A stretch of 64,000 nucleotides of DNA, taken from positions 310,001-374,000 of the forward strand of contig NZ_MBDL01000001.1 in NCBI RefSeq assembly GCF_001707755.1, in the 5' to 3' direction. This document shows, piece after piece, positions 39,713 through 47,923 of the stretch. How positions within the stretch are numbered: the stretch's first letter is position 1; each line of letters opens with the position of its first letter. The notes under the pieces were generated by a model. It was not told the origin of the DNA. It worked only from the letters and a program-made list of their open reading frames with translations, and made no database searches. Made by a program: the position numbers and the translations under genes. Source of the stretch: Acinetobacter celticus. GTDB lineage: Bacteria; Pseudomonadota; Gammaproteobacteria; Pseudomonadales; Moraxellaceae.

Positions 39713-40381
39713 ATGAAGTATTTAACTTTTAAAGAAGTGCATCAAAAAATTACTGATCATGAATCGTATGATATGGATGACTTTATAAATGCTTACATAT
39801 CAAAAGAAATTAAAATTTATTTAAATCATACTGGATTGATTGTAAAAAACTTTATCAATCCAAATACCAAAATGGTTAACAGCTACTCTCCTGATTCAGT
39901 AAAAGCTCATCGTGGGTTAATTGAACCTTTGGATGATATTTTTAATCAAGATATTGTTTCGCTTCTTCAAGGACAGTTGAATACCATTATTTATGCAACT
40001 ATCGATAATGAGATCTATACACTACTTAGGAAAATACCGACTGAAACCGAAAGCTTTGATATTACACATCTTGCCAAGTTGTACACTACGGGAGATCTTT
40101 TAATTGAAAAAGAACAATTTGAGAGTCTTTGCAATATCAACAGTTTGTATGAATCTCGAAGTGATCGATCAATTGAACTTGAAAATACAAAATTACTAAG
40201 GATCATTGGTAGCATCCTTGCAGGCTTGGACAAGTCTAAACGATATGGTGACCTAACTCAAAACAGTCTTTACGATTTGATGACAAGGACAGTTGATTTA
40301 GAAAAGCTTCGATTAGGAAATAAAACAGTTGAGAAGGTCTTCTCAAAAGCAAATGATGCTATCGAAAACCATCTCATTTGA
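39713..40381 (+). CDS. Unknown island protein linked to integrase
   Basis: 222 residues, mostly alpha helical, no Cys after residue 140 and no motif I recognise. It starts 5 bases after the integrase stop, so it is translated from the same message. That placement suggests a role in integration, excision or superinfection control, but this is inference. A 13-bp perfect inverted repeat follows at 40404-40438. Confidence 0.6.
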   Translation: MKYLTFKEVHQKITDHESYDMDDFINAYISKEIKIYLNHTGLIVKNFINPNTKMVNSYSPDSVKAHRGLIEPLDDIFNQDIVSLLQGQLNTIIYATIDNEIYTLLRKIPTETESFDITHLAKLYTTGDLLIEKEQFESLCNINSLYESRSDRSIELENTKLLRIIGSILAGLDKSKRYGDLTQNSLYDLMTRTVDLEKLRLGNKTVEKVFSKANDAIENHLI

Positions 40382-40403
40382 ACAAGAAAATAAAAAATAA
40401 ATG

Positions 40404-40438
40404 ATCCCAATTAGGAATTTATTAATCCTAATTGGGAT
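40404..40438. repeat. 13-bp perfect inverted repeat between int operon and alpA
   Basis: ATCCCAATTAGGA and TCCTAATTGGGAT separated by 9 bases, with no adjacent T run. May act as a factor-independent terminator without a classic tail, or as an operator for the following gene set. Confidence 0.7.
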
Positions 40439-40507
40439 GCTTGTTCCTCTTCATTTTTTTAATCTTCGCTACACAACGAGATACTCTCAAACGTTGCGGA
40501 GAAACCC

Positions 40508-40798
40508 ATGACAAACCCACAAATTACTAACACGGATTTACATTCCGATTCCACCCTACTTAACATGTTTCAATTATCAACTACGGCTGAGCGAAAAGAG
40601 AAACGCTTCAAAGACCGTCAAGGTCGTGATCGTATTATCAAAGCGAGACCCTCAAAAAAAGGCATTCTGCCAATGGGTGAAAGTACTATTTGGGAAAAAG
40701 TACGCCGTGGTGAATTCCCAAAACCAATCAAAATATCTCCAAGAATCACCTGTTGGCGAAAATCCGACATTATCAAGTGGCTTGAGTCTAAACAGTAA
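40508..40798 (+). CDS. AlpA-family regulator (MerR-like helix-turn-helix)
   Basis: 96 residues. The C-terminal half 'PMGESTIWEKVRRGEFPKPIKISPRITCWRKSDIIKWLESK' is the AlpA pattern (helix-turn-helix followed by a wing with the conserved W-R/K-x-x-D). AlpA of prophage CP4-57 activates excision of its island; the same role is probable here. The N-terminal 50 residues are a charged extension. Stop codon overlaps the next start (TAATG). Confidence 0.85.
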   Translation: MTNPQITNTDLHSDSTLLNMFQLSTTAERKEKRFKDRQGRDRIIKARPSKKGILPMGESTIWEKVRRGEFPKPIKISPRITCWRKSDIIKWLESKQ

Positions 40799-41049
40799 TG
40801 CAAACCGAATTATTCACCACATGGGAAGCATCAAAGTTTCTAGCCCATTGGCTACCTTTTCGCTCTCAAAAAGCTTGGTATCGGTATCTCTATAAAAATC
40901 CAAAAGACTACTTAAACCAAAACGGCTACAAAATTAACGTCCACGTCATCAATGGTGAAAGACGTTATACAAAATTCGCTCTCGTAGCGTTCGTAACTGC
41001 TCATCGAAACGGAAATGAGCTACAACTCAAAGGAAAGCCACATGACTAA
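40798..41049 (+). CDS. Small island protein, possible DNA-binding
   Basis: 83 residues, basic and aromatic rich. 'TWEASKFLAHWLPFRSQKAWYRYLYKNP' looks like a helix-turn-helix start of the excisionase type and 'GERRYTKFALVAFV' like the wing that follows. Translationally coupled to the AlpA-like gene by overlap. Confidence 0.5.
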   Translation: MQTELFTTWEASKFLAHWLPFRSQKAWYRYLYKNPKDYLNQNGYKINVHVINGERRYTKFALVAFVTAHRNGNELQLKGKPHD

Positions 41050-41281
41050 CATGATCAGCCATACAGTGAATACAGATGCTCTGCTAACACTTAAAACGGC
41101 ACTTGTTAAAGAAACGGTTCAAAGTTTACTTATGCTTAAAAAGCATCAATTTGACCTCAGCACAGAGAAAGGTATTGATTACGCCGTGAATTGTACCGTT
41201 GACAGTCTGCTACAGCAGAAAATCAAGAACAATGAAATTCAGGTTCTTGAGCAGGGTAACTCAAATGAGGTAATTCAATGA
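41042..41281 (+). CDS. Small island protein, unknown
   Basis: 79 residues from the ATG at 41042, overlapping the previous gene by 8 bases and the next by 4 (AAGGAAAG ribosome site). Helical, no motif known. Confidence 0.5.
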   Translation: MTNMISHTVNTDALLTLKTALVKETVQSLLMLKKHQFDLSTEKGIDYAVNCTVDSLLQQKIKNNEIQVLEQGNSNEVIQ

Positions 41282-41451
41282 AAGCATCCATTGTCTCACT
41301 TGAACAATTTGCCGAGTTACTGGATGACAGCGAAATCATAATGAAAGATAGTTCACGTTCATCTACAACTTACTACCTGATTTTTCAAGGTCAGGAAGCT
41401 GTACTCATTAATACAGCATTCGAAAACTATTTCATTACCCAAGGACGTTAA
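41278..41451 (+). CDS. Small island protein, unknown (57 residues)
   Basis: ATG at 41278 overlaps the previous stop (ATGA) and the frame runs 57 codons to TAA at 41449-41451, two bases before the next gene. Acidic N-terminus ('LEQFAELLDD'), beta-type C-terminus. Position inside a tight overlapping run supports it as real. Confidence 0.55.
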   Translation: MKASIVSLEQFAELLDDSEIIMKDSSRSSTTYYLIFQGQEAVLINTAFENYFITQGR

Positions 41452-41453
41452 TA

Positions 41454-41711
41454 ATGGATACACAAAACAATGTTGAGATCATCTTAAAAGATGGTTCTAC
41501 AGGTCTGGCTTCAAATCACATGGACAAGTTAATTGCTTCAGAAGTGGCAAACACGATTGCTCAAATTGATGATGAGTACGATTTGAGTAAAAAAGTAGAT
41601 ATTCAAGAATTGAGCGAAAGGATTGTAGATTACTTAACAATGAACACAAACATTGTTATTGAACCCAAAATTGTAGTGAAAGAATTTCGTAAACAATTGA
41701 AATTCTATTGA
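41454..41711 (+). CDS. Small island protein, unknown
   Basis: 85 residues, acidic, mixed helical; ends 'VVKEFRKQLKFY'. Fifth gene of the alpA run, followed by a GC-rich hairpin GGGGATGC-AATC-GCATCCCC (41736-41755). No family recognised. Confidence 0.5.
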   Translation: MDTQNNVEIILKDGSTGLASNHMDKLIASEVANTIAQIDDEYDLSKKVDIQELSERIVDYLTMNTNIVIEPKIVVKEFRKQLKFY

Positions 41712-41735
41712 TCTCTGTATAACTACGACAACATA

Positions 41736-41755
41736 GGGGATGCAATCGCATCCCC
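41736..41755 (+). repeat. 8-bp hairpin upstream of the Rep-like gene
   Basis: GGGGATGC-AATC-GCATCCCC followed by CC and TTCTCATT. Could be a terminator for the small genes or part of a replication origin preceding the Rep-like gene. Confidence 0.5.
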
Positions 41756-41830
41756 CCTTCTCATTAAATCACCAATAAATAACTCTGGCGAATTGGCTTA
41801 GTTTTTCGCCGTGTCAAAAAAAGGACAGCC

Positions 41831-43057
41831 ATGACAAGCTCTATTCAATTGGATACATCTTTAAATTCTTTCTATGATGCCATTGCCACCTGTGATGAAT
41901 ATACATCAAACAATGAAGCCAATCTTGTGTTTGATTCCATGTATAAAGACATGCTTGTAAATTCCTCAGGCAAATTTTTAACCGTCTTAGATAAGACTAA
42001 AACAGAAGATATGAATATACTTTTAGACTCTTATCAGCAACGCATTCAAGTTAATGCTGATGCTTGGACTCATGTTGAAGCTGAGTTTTTAAGCAATATT
42101 TCTAACTACTGTTTTGATAAACACATGGAATTCAAAAATGATGAACTCCATCAAAAAGGCTATTCAATTAAATTTACGCCTATCAAAATTAAAGCTGTTA
42201 TTGATTGGTTAGACCTGTCTTTTGAAGTAAATCCGAGTATCTGTAAATTTGCACATAAATCAAATGCACGAAGCTATATCAAAAGCTTTCTTACTTCTAA
42301 AACAGGTACAAAGCATTATGTAAAATATGATGAAAGTCATATTGATCAACAAGGACTAGCTTTCACTATTCGATTACATGACATTCGAAATAAAGAGGAT
42401 TTGCTAAAGATTACACATCTTCTTGCTACACAGTACGGTGCAGATTATCTACAAATGAAAATCTCAAACATTGAATTGTCACTCGATTTTTATAATGTTC
42501 CAAGCCGAGCATTTCTGAGTGCATTACACAAATCAGTTAAGTACAGCAAAACAGCGGAAAACTTTCGTATCTATAAATATATGAAAGATGACACACGGAA
42601 TAAGCTTACCCTTCTCCCTAATTCACCGCTGTTACTTCTTAATCGGTTTAACAATGATTGGTGTTTAGGCGTTAATCCCAAAGGATCACCATTATGTTAT
42701 CGCTTATACCCTAAGACAACTGATAGTAACAAACTCTCTTTGCAGATCAATGAGCATCGGTTACGTGCAGAAGTTACATTGAATAGTGACATGCTAAAAA
42801 ATATAGATTGTCATCTTTCCAATCTAACTAACATCATCAAACTTGGCTTTAAATATTTAACTTTTACCAAGTTAGATGAAAAAGCTTCTGAAGAAATGAA
42901 AGCAGACTATAGCCAACATATTGACCCTTTTGGAATGGAGAAAGATACAACAAGTGAAAATAGAAATAAGCGGAGTTTAGCGAATGGCGTGAAGACATAT
43001 TCTGAACTAAATAGTCTTGTCTCAAAAGCTATTGCTAATCAGTGTAGACAGTTCTAA
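41831..43057 (+). CDS. Replication-initiator-like island protein
   Basis: 408 residues. In the middle, 'IKIKAVIDWLDLSFEV' (about residue 118) and 'MKISNIELSLDFYNVPSRAF' (about residue 216) resemble the two beta strands and D/E-rich motifs of the Rep_trans family of rolling-circle initiators (as in RstA of CTX phage), and single genes of this size follow alpA in several small islands. I see no unambiguous catalytic Tyr motif. Alternative: a structural or regulatory protein of the island. Followed by a nested terminator hairpin. Confidence 0.45.
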   Translation: MTSSIQLDTSLNSFYDAIATCDEYTSNNEANLVFDSMYKDMLVNSSGKFLTVLDKTKTEDMNILLDSYQQRIQVNADAWTHVEAEFLSNISNYCFDKHMEFKNDELHQKGYSIKFTPIKIKAVIDWLDLSFEVNPSICKFAHKSNARSYIKSFLTSKTGTKHYVKYDESHIDQQGLAFTIRLHDIRNKEDLLKITHLLATQYGADYLQMKISNIELSLDFYNVPSRAFLSALHKSVKYSKTAENFRIYKYMKDDTRNKLTLLPNSPLLLLNRFNNDWCLGVNPKGSPLCYRLYPKTTDSNKLSLQINEHRLRAEVTLNSDMLKNIDCHLSNLTNIIKLGFKYLTFTKLDEKASEEMKADYSQHIDPFGMEKDTTSENRNKRSLANGVKTYSELNSLVSKAIANQCRQF

Positions 43058-43089
43058 TTCGTAAAATTGTTCTCAATACTTCTCACCGC

Positions 43090-43133
43090 AAAATGGTGAT
43101 AGCCTTGTATCTCAAGGCTTGTAGCCATTTTTT
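43090..43133 (+). terminator. Nested-hairpin terminator after the Rep-like gene
   Basis: AAAATGG, then inner stem AGCCTTG / CAAGGCT, then CCATTTTTT: two coaxial stems and a T tail. Confidence 0.7.
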
Positions 43134-43450
43134 AGAATGGTAACGCCCTAATACCTATATAACACCTATATATTATATTAATGACTAAAGTTGGAACTTT
43201 TACAAAAATGCTCACAATAATAAATCTCTAATTTACCTTCATAATCAAAGTTGCCTTAACAATTCAATTCTGCCGAGATCCTTCTTAATAAATGAGCGAA
43301 GTCCTAGAAATTTAAAGAATTATGGCATGGATACCATTCATAAAAATTGGAGGTGAAATAAAGTTCTTATACTTTATTGCTTATAAAAACATAACTATAA
43401 CTTACCTATTTAAATACATTATTTAACTATTTTAAAAATTAAAAAAATAA

Positions 43451-43482
43451 AGACTTAACAAAATGTTAAGTCTCTTTTTAAA
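43451..43482. terminator. Bidirectional terminator downstream of KAP NTPase
   Basis: 10-bp perfect stem AGACTTAACA / TGTTAAGTCT with AAA loop; T rich on both outer sides. Confidence 0.8.
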
Positions 43483-43517
43483 TCAAAAAATATTTTCTAC
43501 TAATCTTCGGTAGATGG

Positions 43518-46500
43518 CTAAGTTACTATATCAACAACAATTTTTTGCAGTAAATTTTCTAGTATTTGTTTTATTTGTGCGGAATTCTGTTCATTCTCTA
43601 GATTAGTTTCAACTCTTGACTCCAATAGTTCACTTTTTAAACTTTCATTTGAAAGTAACTTAGTTAACCAAGCAATTTGATCCCATTCCTTAGCATCAAT
43701 CCATTGATTTAACTTACGAATAATATATTGTTCATCAATATCATCTATATCCGTCCAAAATTTTTCTACATATGGAATGCTCTCACTTGACCAGTGAATA
43801 GAATTCTGTTCAAAATAAATATTTTTCAACTTGTCATAAACATTTTGCTTATCAAGAATTTTTCGTTCAATTATTGGAAATAAATTCCATACTTTATTTT
43901 GATGCTTATCTTGATTTAGTATACTAAATTCTAACCAATCAGTAAAAGCTTCCGAAAACTTGTGATCTAAGTTTAAATCATATTCAAATAAGTTAATTAA
44001 TTTTTTATTAGCCCTTAAGTCTTTTTTCCAAATTTCAGTCGATATATTCTTTATAGTAAATAATAGTTTTTCTCTGACATGTTCTGTTCCAAATTTAAGC
44101 AGTAATTCTAAGCATTTCGCATAAATAATAGGATCTTCTTGAAAACTATCTAAAACTTCTTCAATCGAACTATTTTTACATAAGCTTTGAATATATACCC
44201 CCAAGAAATCTTCATCGGTCATATTGTCGCTAATTTCATCAATGTATCTAAAATCATCACTGTTTGATGTAACCGATCTATCTTCTTTAAGCTGAATTAA
44301 TATTTGTTGCGCTAGTTTATTATTTTCATCTCTTGCCCATCTTGAAATCAAAGCTATATCCGAATTTTCCTCTAAAAACTCAGATACTTCCTTCGCTTTT
44401 ATATCATTAGTTGTAGACCAATAATCCTTAATTTCAGACCTAATAGCATCTTTGCTTGCTATTAACTGTTCCTCATACACTAAAGCTAATAAGTAATTTA
44501 TTGAAGGAATAACATTTAGATCTTCTTGCTGTATTGTCTCTAAGAACATCGGAGATTTGATTGATTTTTCAAGATCTTGATGACCAAATTTACTCAATAA
44601 CAAGTAGGTAAAATGATAAATTTCATTTATGTTCAAGACTCGCTGATGATAGGCACTATTTTCAAACATACTTGCCATTTTTTCCATCACAGGAAGCCAG
44701 TAATTTGTGTCATCCATAACATCTAAGGTTGATATTAACAAACTAAAATCATCTTTATTTAAGGTTTGCGGATCATTAAAAAGTTCAATACTCCACTGTT
44801 CAAATTCTGTTTTATTAGGAAAAATTTCTAGGAATTTTAAATCAACAGTTTTTAGTACATTTAACCATTTAGACCAATTTTCTTTATTCAGTCTTGTATA
44901 TTGCAATATATCTATAGGTTTATTGTAAGATTCAACAAGATCAATTAATTTTCTTAATTCTTTAACTGTATCAGTATCTAATGTATCTATATTTTTAATA
45001 ACATGAGTACATAATTTTTTTACAAAATCACTTAACCAAGTTGTAGCAGAATCCTTATCATCTAAACTGTCTAGCAAGACTCTCATAGTATCAGCATATT
45101 CCCAACCTTGATTCAGCCTCCAATCTTTCTCAGAAGATTTCTTCCAAATATTTAGTATAGTTTTTAGATCTTCTTGAATATCATAATTACCTAGTTCAGA
45201 AATTATGTAATCTGTAAGGTTATTAATTTCTGCATCTTCAAATGCATTATATTTTAAAATAATACTTCCTTTAATATTTTCCCAATTCAACCTAAAAACA
45301 GCTTTATGCTGTTCAGCAATACCCTTTAGAACTTCCTTATTTTTCTCAATATCCTCAAAACATTTTTCAATCATGCCATGAAGTAGTATCTCTGTACCTC
45401 TTTCTTTACTCACCCCAAATAACAACCCAGAAATTTCGTAAACCAAATCTGAACCATTAGCCATTTTATAAATTGATGATTCAGAATCTAACAATTCCTT
45501 TAAGAATAGTTTTTCTGAAAAATGTAACCGCTCATAAGAATATATAGCTAATGCTTTCGCTGAAACTTTATCTTTCCATTTATATCCATTCATTCCCACT
45601 TGATTGACCCAAGATCGAATTTGTCGTGGAGTAGGAATTATATTCTTCGAAGTTAAAAGTCGAGAATATTCTTCTTTTATTTGTACTTTTTTATCTGTAT
45701 CCCATCCAATTAAAGCTTGATTAATACATTGTTCACAGTAATTTAACCATCCTGAACTAATTGGTTGCGGAACTTCAACACGAACTTGGAAACATTTATC
45801 TAAGAATGAACTTGCTACATCATGATTAGAATCATTTCCTTTTGACCAAATAGCGGAAAAACCCTCTTTATCATAAGGAACAACAAATATAATTTTGTTG
45901 CTTTGAGTGTTATTACTACTTAAGGATCGGCTCTGAAAGAATGTTTGTAATGTTGACCAAACACTTTTTGCTTGTTCTGAATCAACTCTGTCTAAATTAT
46001 CAATAACAATAATAACTTGTTTATAGTTATGCTTTTCAAATGCAACTTTTATAATTTCATTAAAATACTTTTGAAATTCAATCGAAGTCTTTTCACCTTG
46101 TTCGGTTATATCTTGTTTGATAGTTTCAGTAGATTCTTTAGTAAAGAAATCCCAATTTTTTTTATTCACAATCCCCCAAATTTTTTGTTCTGGAGTTTGG
46201 TTTTCTCCGCAAAAAAACCAATAAATTATTACTAATATAGGAGCTACAACCAATAATAAACCGAAGCTATATATCCAATTAATTGAGCTACTTAACGATA
46301 ACGCCCCTAAACTATCAGCTTTTACTGTTCTTATTAAAACAGTACCTAGAGGAACAACCATGGCACTAAAGGCTAAATATTTCCCCAAAGGCGAAACTGT
46401 TTTATGTGCAGTTATATCAATCGTTTTAACTTTACCAACAATTTCCTTATGAACCTTATCTAAATTCTCACTATTAGAATTATCCAGATTAATCTTTTCA

Positions 46501-46787
46501 ATGAAAGACTCTAAAAAAATTTTTCTTAAAGGATCATCTTTATGCGCCCATGCATCAAATAAGAAGAATAGTGTTTTTGATTCAGTATCTTGTTGTAACT
46601 TTTGATTAAACATATTAATAACAGTCGATTTACCTGCTCCCCAGGCACCTTCCAAACCTACTGTTATATTTTTATCTGTAGATTTAATTACTTTAAATAG
46701 TGTTTCGGCTGACTTTTCATGAGTCTTATCAGTAAATAGATCATTTTCAGCAACTTCATCCGTTAAGACCTTAAAATCAAAACTCAT
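43518..46787 (-). CDS. KAP-family P-loop NTPase, membrane inserted, probable defence gene
   Basis: 1,089 residues. Walker A 'GAWGAGKST' is at residues 47-55; the KAP-typical 'FFLFDAWAHKDDPLRKIF' follows at 74-91; two membrane helices (about 134-154 and 171-193) are inserted before Walker B 'IIVIDNLDR' (259-267), the arrangement that defines KAP NTPases. Residues 300-1089 are predicted alpha helical with no recognised domain. KAP proteins include PifA of plasmid F, which blocks phage T7. It is the only large cargo of the island, transcribed alone on the opposite strand, with very AT-rich codons. Anti-phage function is inferred. Confidence 0.85.
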   Translation of the reverse strand: MSFDFKVLTDEVAENDLFTDKTHEKSAETLFKVIKSTDKNITVGLEGAWGAGKSTVINMFNQKLQQDTESKTLFFLFDAWAHKDDPLRKIFLESFIEKINLDNSNSENLDKVHKEIVGKVKTIDITAHKTVSPLGKYLAFSAMVVPLGTVLIRTVKADSLGALSLSSSINWIYSFGLLLVVAPILVIIYWFFCGENQTPEQKIWGIVNKKNWDFFTKESTETIKQDITEQGEKTSIEFQKYFNEIIKVAFEKHNYKQVIIVIDNLDRVDSEQAKSVWSTLQTFFQSRSLSSNNTQSNKIIFVVPYDKEGFSAIWSKGNDSNHDVASSFLDKCFQVRVEVPQPISSGWLNYCEQCINQALIGWDTDKKVQIKEEYSRLLTSKNIIPTPRQIRSWVNQVGMNGYKWKDKVSAKALAIYSYERLHFSEKLFLKELLDSESSIYKMANGSDLVYEISGLLFGVSKERGTEILLHGMIEKCFEDIEKNKEVLKGIAEQHKAVFRLNWENIKGSIILKYNAFEDAEINNLTDYIISELGNYDIQEDLKTILNIWKKSSEKDWRLNQGWEYADTMRVLLDSLDDKDSATTWLSDFVKKLCTHVIKNIDTLDTDTVKELRKLIDLVESYNKPIDILQYTRLNKENWSKWLNVLKTVDLKFLEIFPNKTEFEQWSIELFNDPQTLNKDDFSLLISTLDVMDDTNYWLPVMEKMASMFENSAYHQRVLNINEIYHFTYLLLSKFGHQDLEKSIKSPMFLETIQQEDLNVIPSINYLLALVYEEQLIASKDAIRSEIKDYWSTTNDIKAKEVSEFLEENSDIALISRWARDENNKLAQQILIQLKEDRSVTSNSDDFRYIDEISDNMTDEDFLGVYIQSLCKNSSIEEVLDSFQEDPIIYAKCLELLLKFGTEHVREKLLFTIKNISTEIWKKDLRANKKLINLFEYDLNLDHKFSEAFTDWLEFSILNQDKHQNKVWNLFPIIERKILDKQNVYDKLKNIYFEQNSIHWSSESIPYVEKFWTDIDDIDEQYIIRKLNQWIDAKEWDQIAWLTKLLSNESLKSELLESRVETNLENEQNSAQIKQILENLLQKIVVDIVT

Positions 46788-46980
46788 TTTTACCCCACTA
46801 TATTGTTAATTTTTTTAAAGCTTTATATGAGTAGATTCTACGCAAAAAAAGTAATATAACAAAGACAACCCAACTGTATACCCATCTTTAATTCCATTGA
46901 CGGTATAAATAGCGGTACATTTACAGTCCTGATTTTTTATGTTTAAATAATTCAGATATTTAGATATTAAACCTGACGGA
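46788..46980. promoter_or_regulatory. KAP promoter region and right-arm integrase motif
   Basis: Contains TTGACGGTATA at 46908-46918, the same motif found twice near attL (38346-38355 direct, 38406-38416 inverted). Probably an arm-type site for the integrase or its excision factor. The KAP promoter should lie in the same stretch but I could not fix it. Confidence 0.5.
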
Positions 46981-47060
46981 CTCTTTCACCGCCAAAATTG
47001 TTTTCTACGGGATTATACCGTAGTGTGAAAGGCTTGAATCTAAAGGGTTCAAGCCTTTTT
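46981..47060 (+). repeat. attR, 80-bp direct repeat
   Basis: 79 of 80 bases identical with attL at 38209-38288. The similarity stops sharply at 47060. Confidence 0.95.
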
Positions 47061-47101
47061 GTTGTCTAATACTATCTAACAGCATCTATTGAAATCTTAT
47101 A

Positions 47102-47169
47102 CCTATTGAGAGTATCAATGGGGGTAAATATTTATATCTCTATTTTTATACCCCCAAACACTCAATAGG
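47102..47169. repeat. Nested inverted repeat left of the integrase remnant
   Basis: CCTATTGAG (47102-47110) and CTCAATAGG (47161-47169) enclose a second pair GGGGGTA (47120-47126) and TACCCCC (47149-47155). Repeated GGGGGTA motifs occur upstream of P4-type integrases, so these may be the arm sites of the decayed integrase that follows. Confidence 0.55.
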
Positions 47170-47246
47170 CCATCCCATCATGCTTACAGATGTAAAAGAA
47201 AGATCAAACCATTAGAAAAGAAAATCAAATATTCTGATTAGAAAGG

Positions 47247-47584
47247 CATGTATCTGGTGGTATGCATTGGCGAATGAAGTTTCGTTTCAATAATAAAGAA
47301 AATATTTTTAGTAGGCAGGTATCCAGAGGCTACGCTCGTTCAAGCACGGCGAAACCAATAAGTAATAATGCACTGTTATGTGCAATCCGCACAATGGATT
47401 CTAACGGAAAAATGACTGGACACGGCTTCATGGATTAGCATCAACCACACTGTATAAACAAGGCTATAGCGCGCGATGCGATTGAAGGTCAATTAGCTTA
47501 TACCGTACTCAAACTTACAACCATGCTCAACATACGGATTATAAAATCAAGATGATGCAGGATTGGTCTAAATTAATAGTTTAA
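47247..47584 (+). pseudogene. P4-type integrase remnant, frameshifted and deleted
   Basis: Pieces in different frames read GMHWRMKFRFNNKENIF, then GRYPEATLVQARRN (N-terminal DUF4102 part), then KMTGHGF, GLASTTLYKQGYSA, RDAIEGQLAYTV and TYNHAQHTDYKIKMMQDWSKL, which is the catalytic C-terminus of a P4-type integrase with the Tyr region. The middle ~250 residues are missing. It is not a copy of the intact integrase next door. Confidence 0.8.
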
Positions 47585-47923
47585 GAAATAAGATTGTGCC
47601 CTTTACTAAACAAAAAATTGGTTAAAAAGACATTCCTTTGATTTGTTTTTTGTATAGTTGAACTGTTTTTGCTTATCATGTTTCTAAGGACCGCTATACA
47701 TTGAATAGACTTATGAATTTTTTATTCCTTAAAATACAAACTATAAAACATCCTCCCCTTTAAATATCAAAAATTAATAACTTAATTTTGTATATTAGTT
47801 ATATCTAACTAAGGGTATTTACAAAATCTGTGGCTATACAAAGCATAAACCATCACCGAGCATATCAAAGATAAAATTTTAGGTTATTATCGTATTCAAT
47901 AACACTATATCTTTATAAATATC
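47585..47923. other. AT-rich intergenic region before the restriction-like gene
   Basis: 339 bases, no gene, repeat or terminator that I can support; presumably holds the promoter of the following gene. Confidence 0.5.

Larger units (their letters stand above)
43058..43517. other. Intergenic region between Rep-like and KAP genes
   Basis: 460 bases, very AT rich. It holds the nested terminator (43090-43133) and a bidirectional terminator (43451-43473, AGACTTAACA-AAA-TGTTAAGTCT) that ends the KAP transcript. No further gene seen. Confidence 0.6.
38209..47060 (+). mobile_element. 8.8-kb integrative island in tRNA-Ser with KAP NTPase cargo
   Basis: Bounded by direct repeats 38209-38288 and 46981-47060 (80 bases, one mismatch at the 33rd base, C versus T). 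Contents in order: P4-type integrase, unknown 222-residue gene, AlpA-like regulator, four small overlapping genes, a replication-initiator-like gene, then a converging 1,089-residue KAP NTPase. G+C drops clearly inside. No capsid, tail, conjugation or resistance genes are present, so it would have to rely on a helper for transfer, in the manner of phage satellites. Confidence 0.9.
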
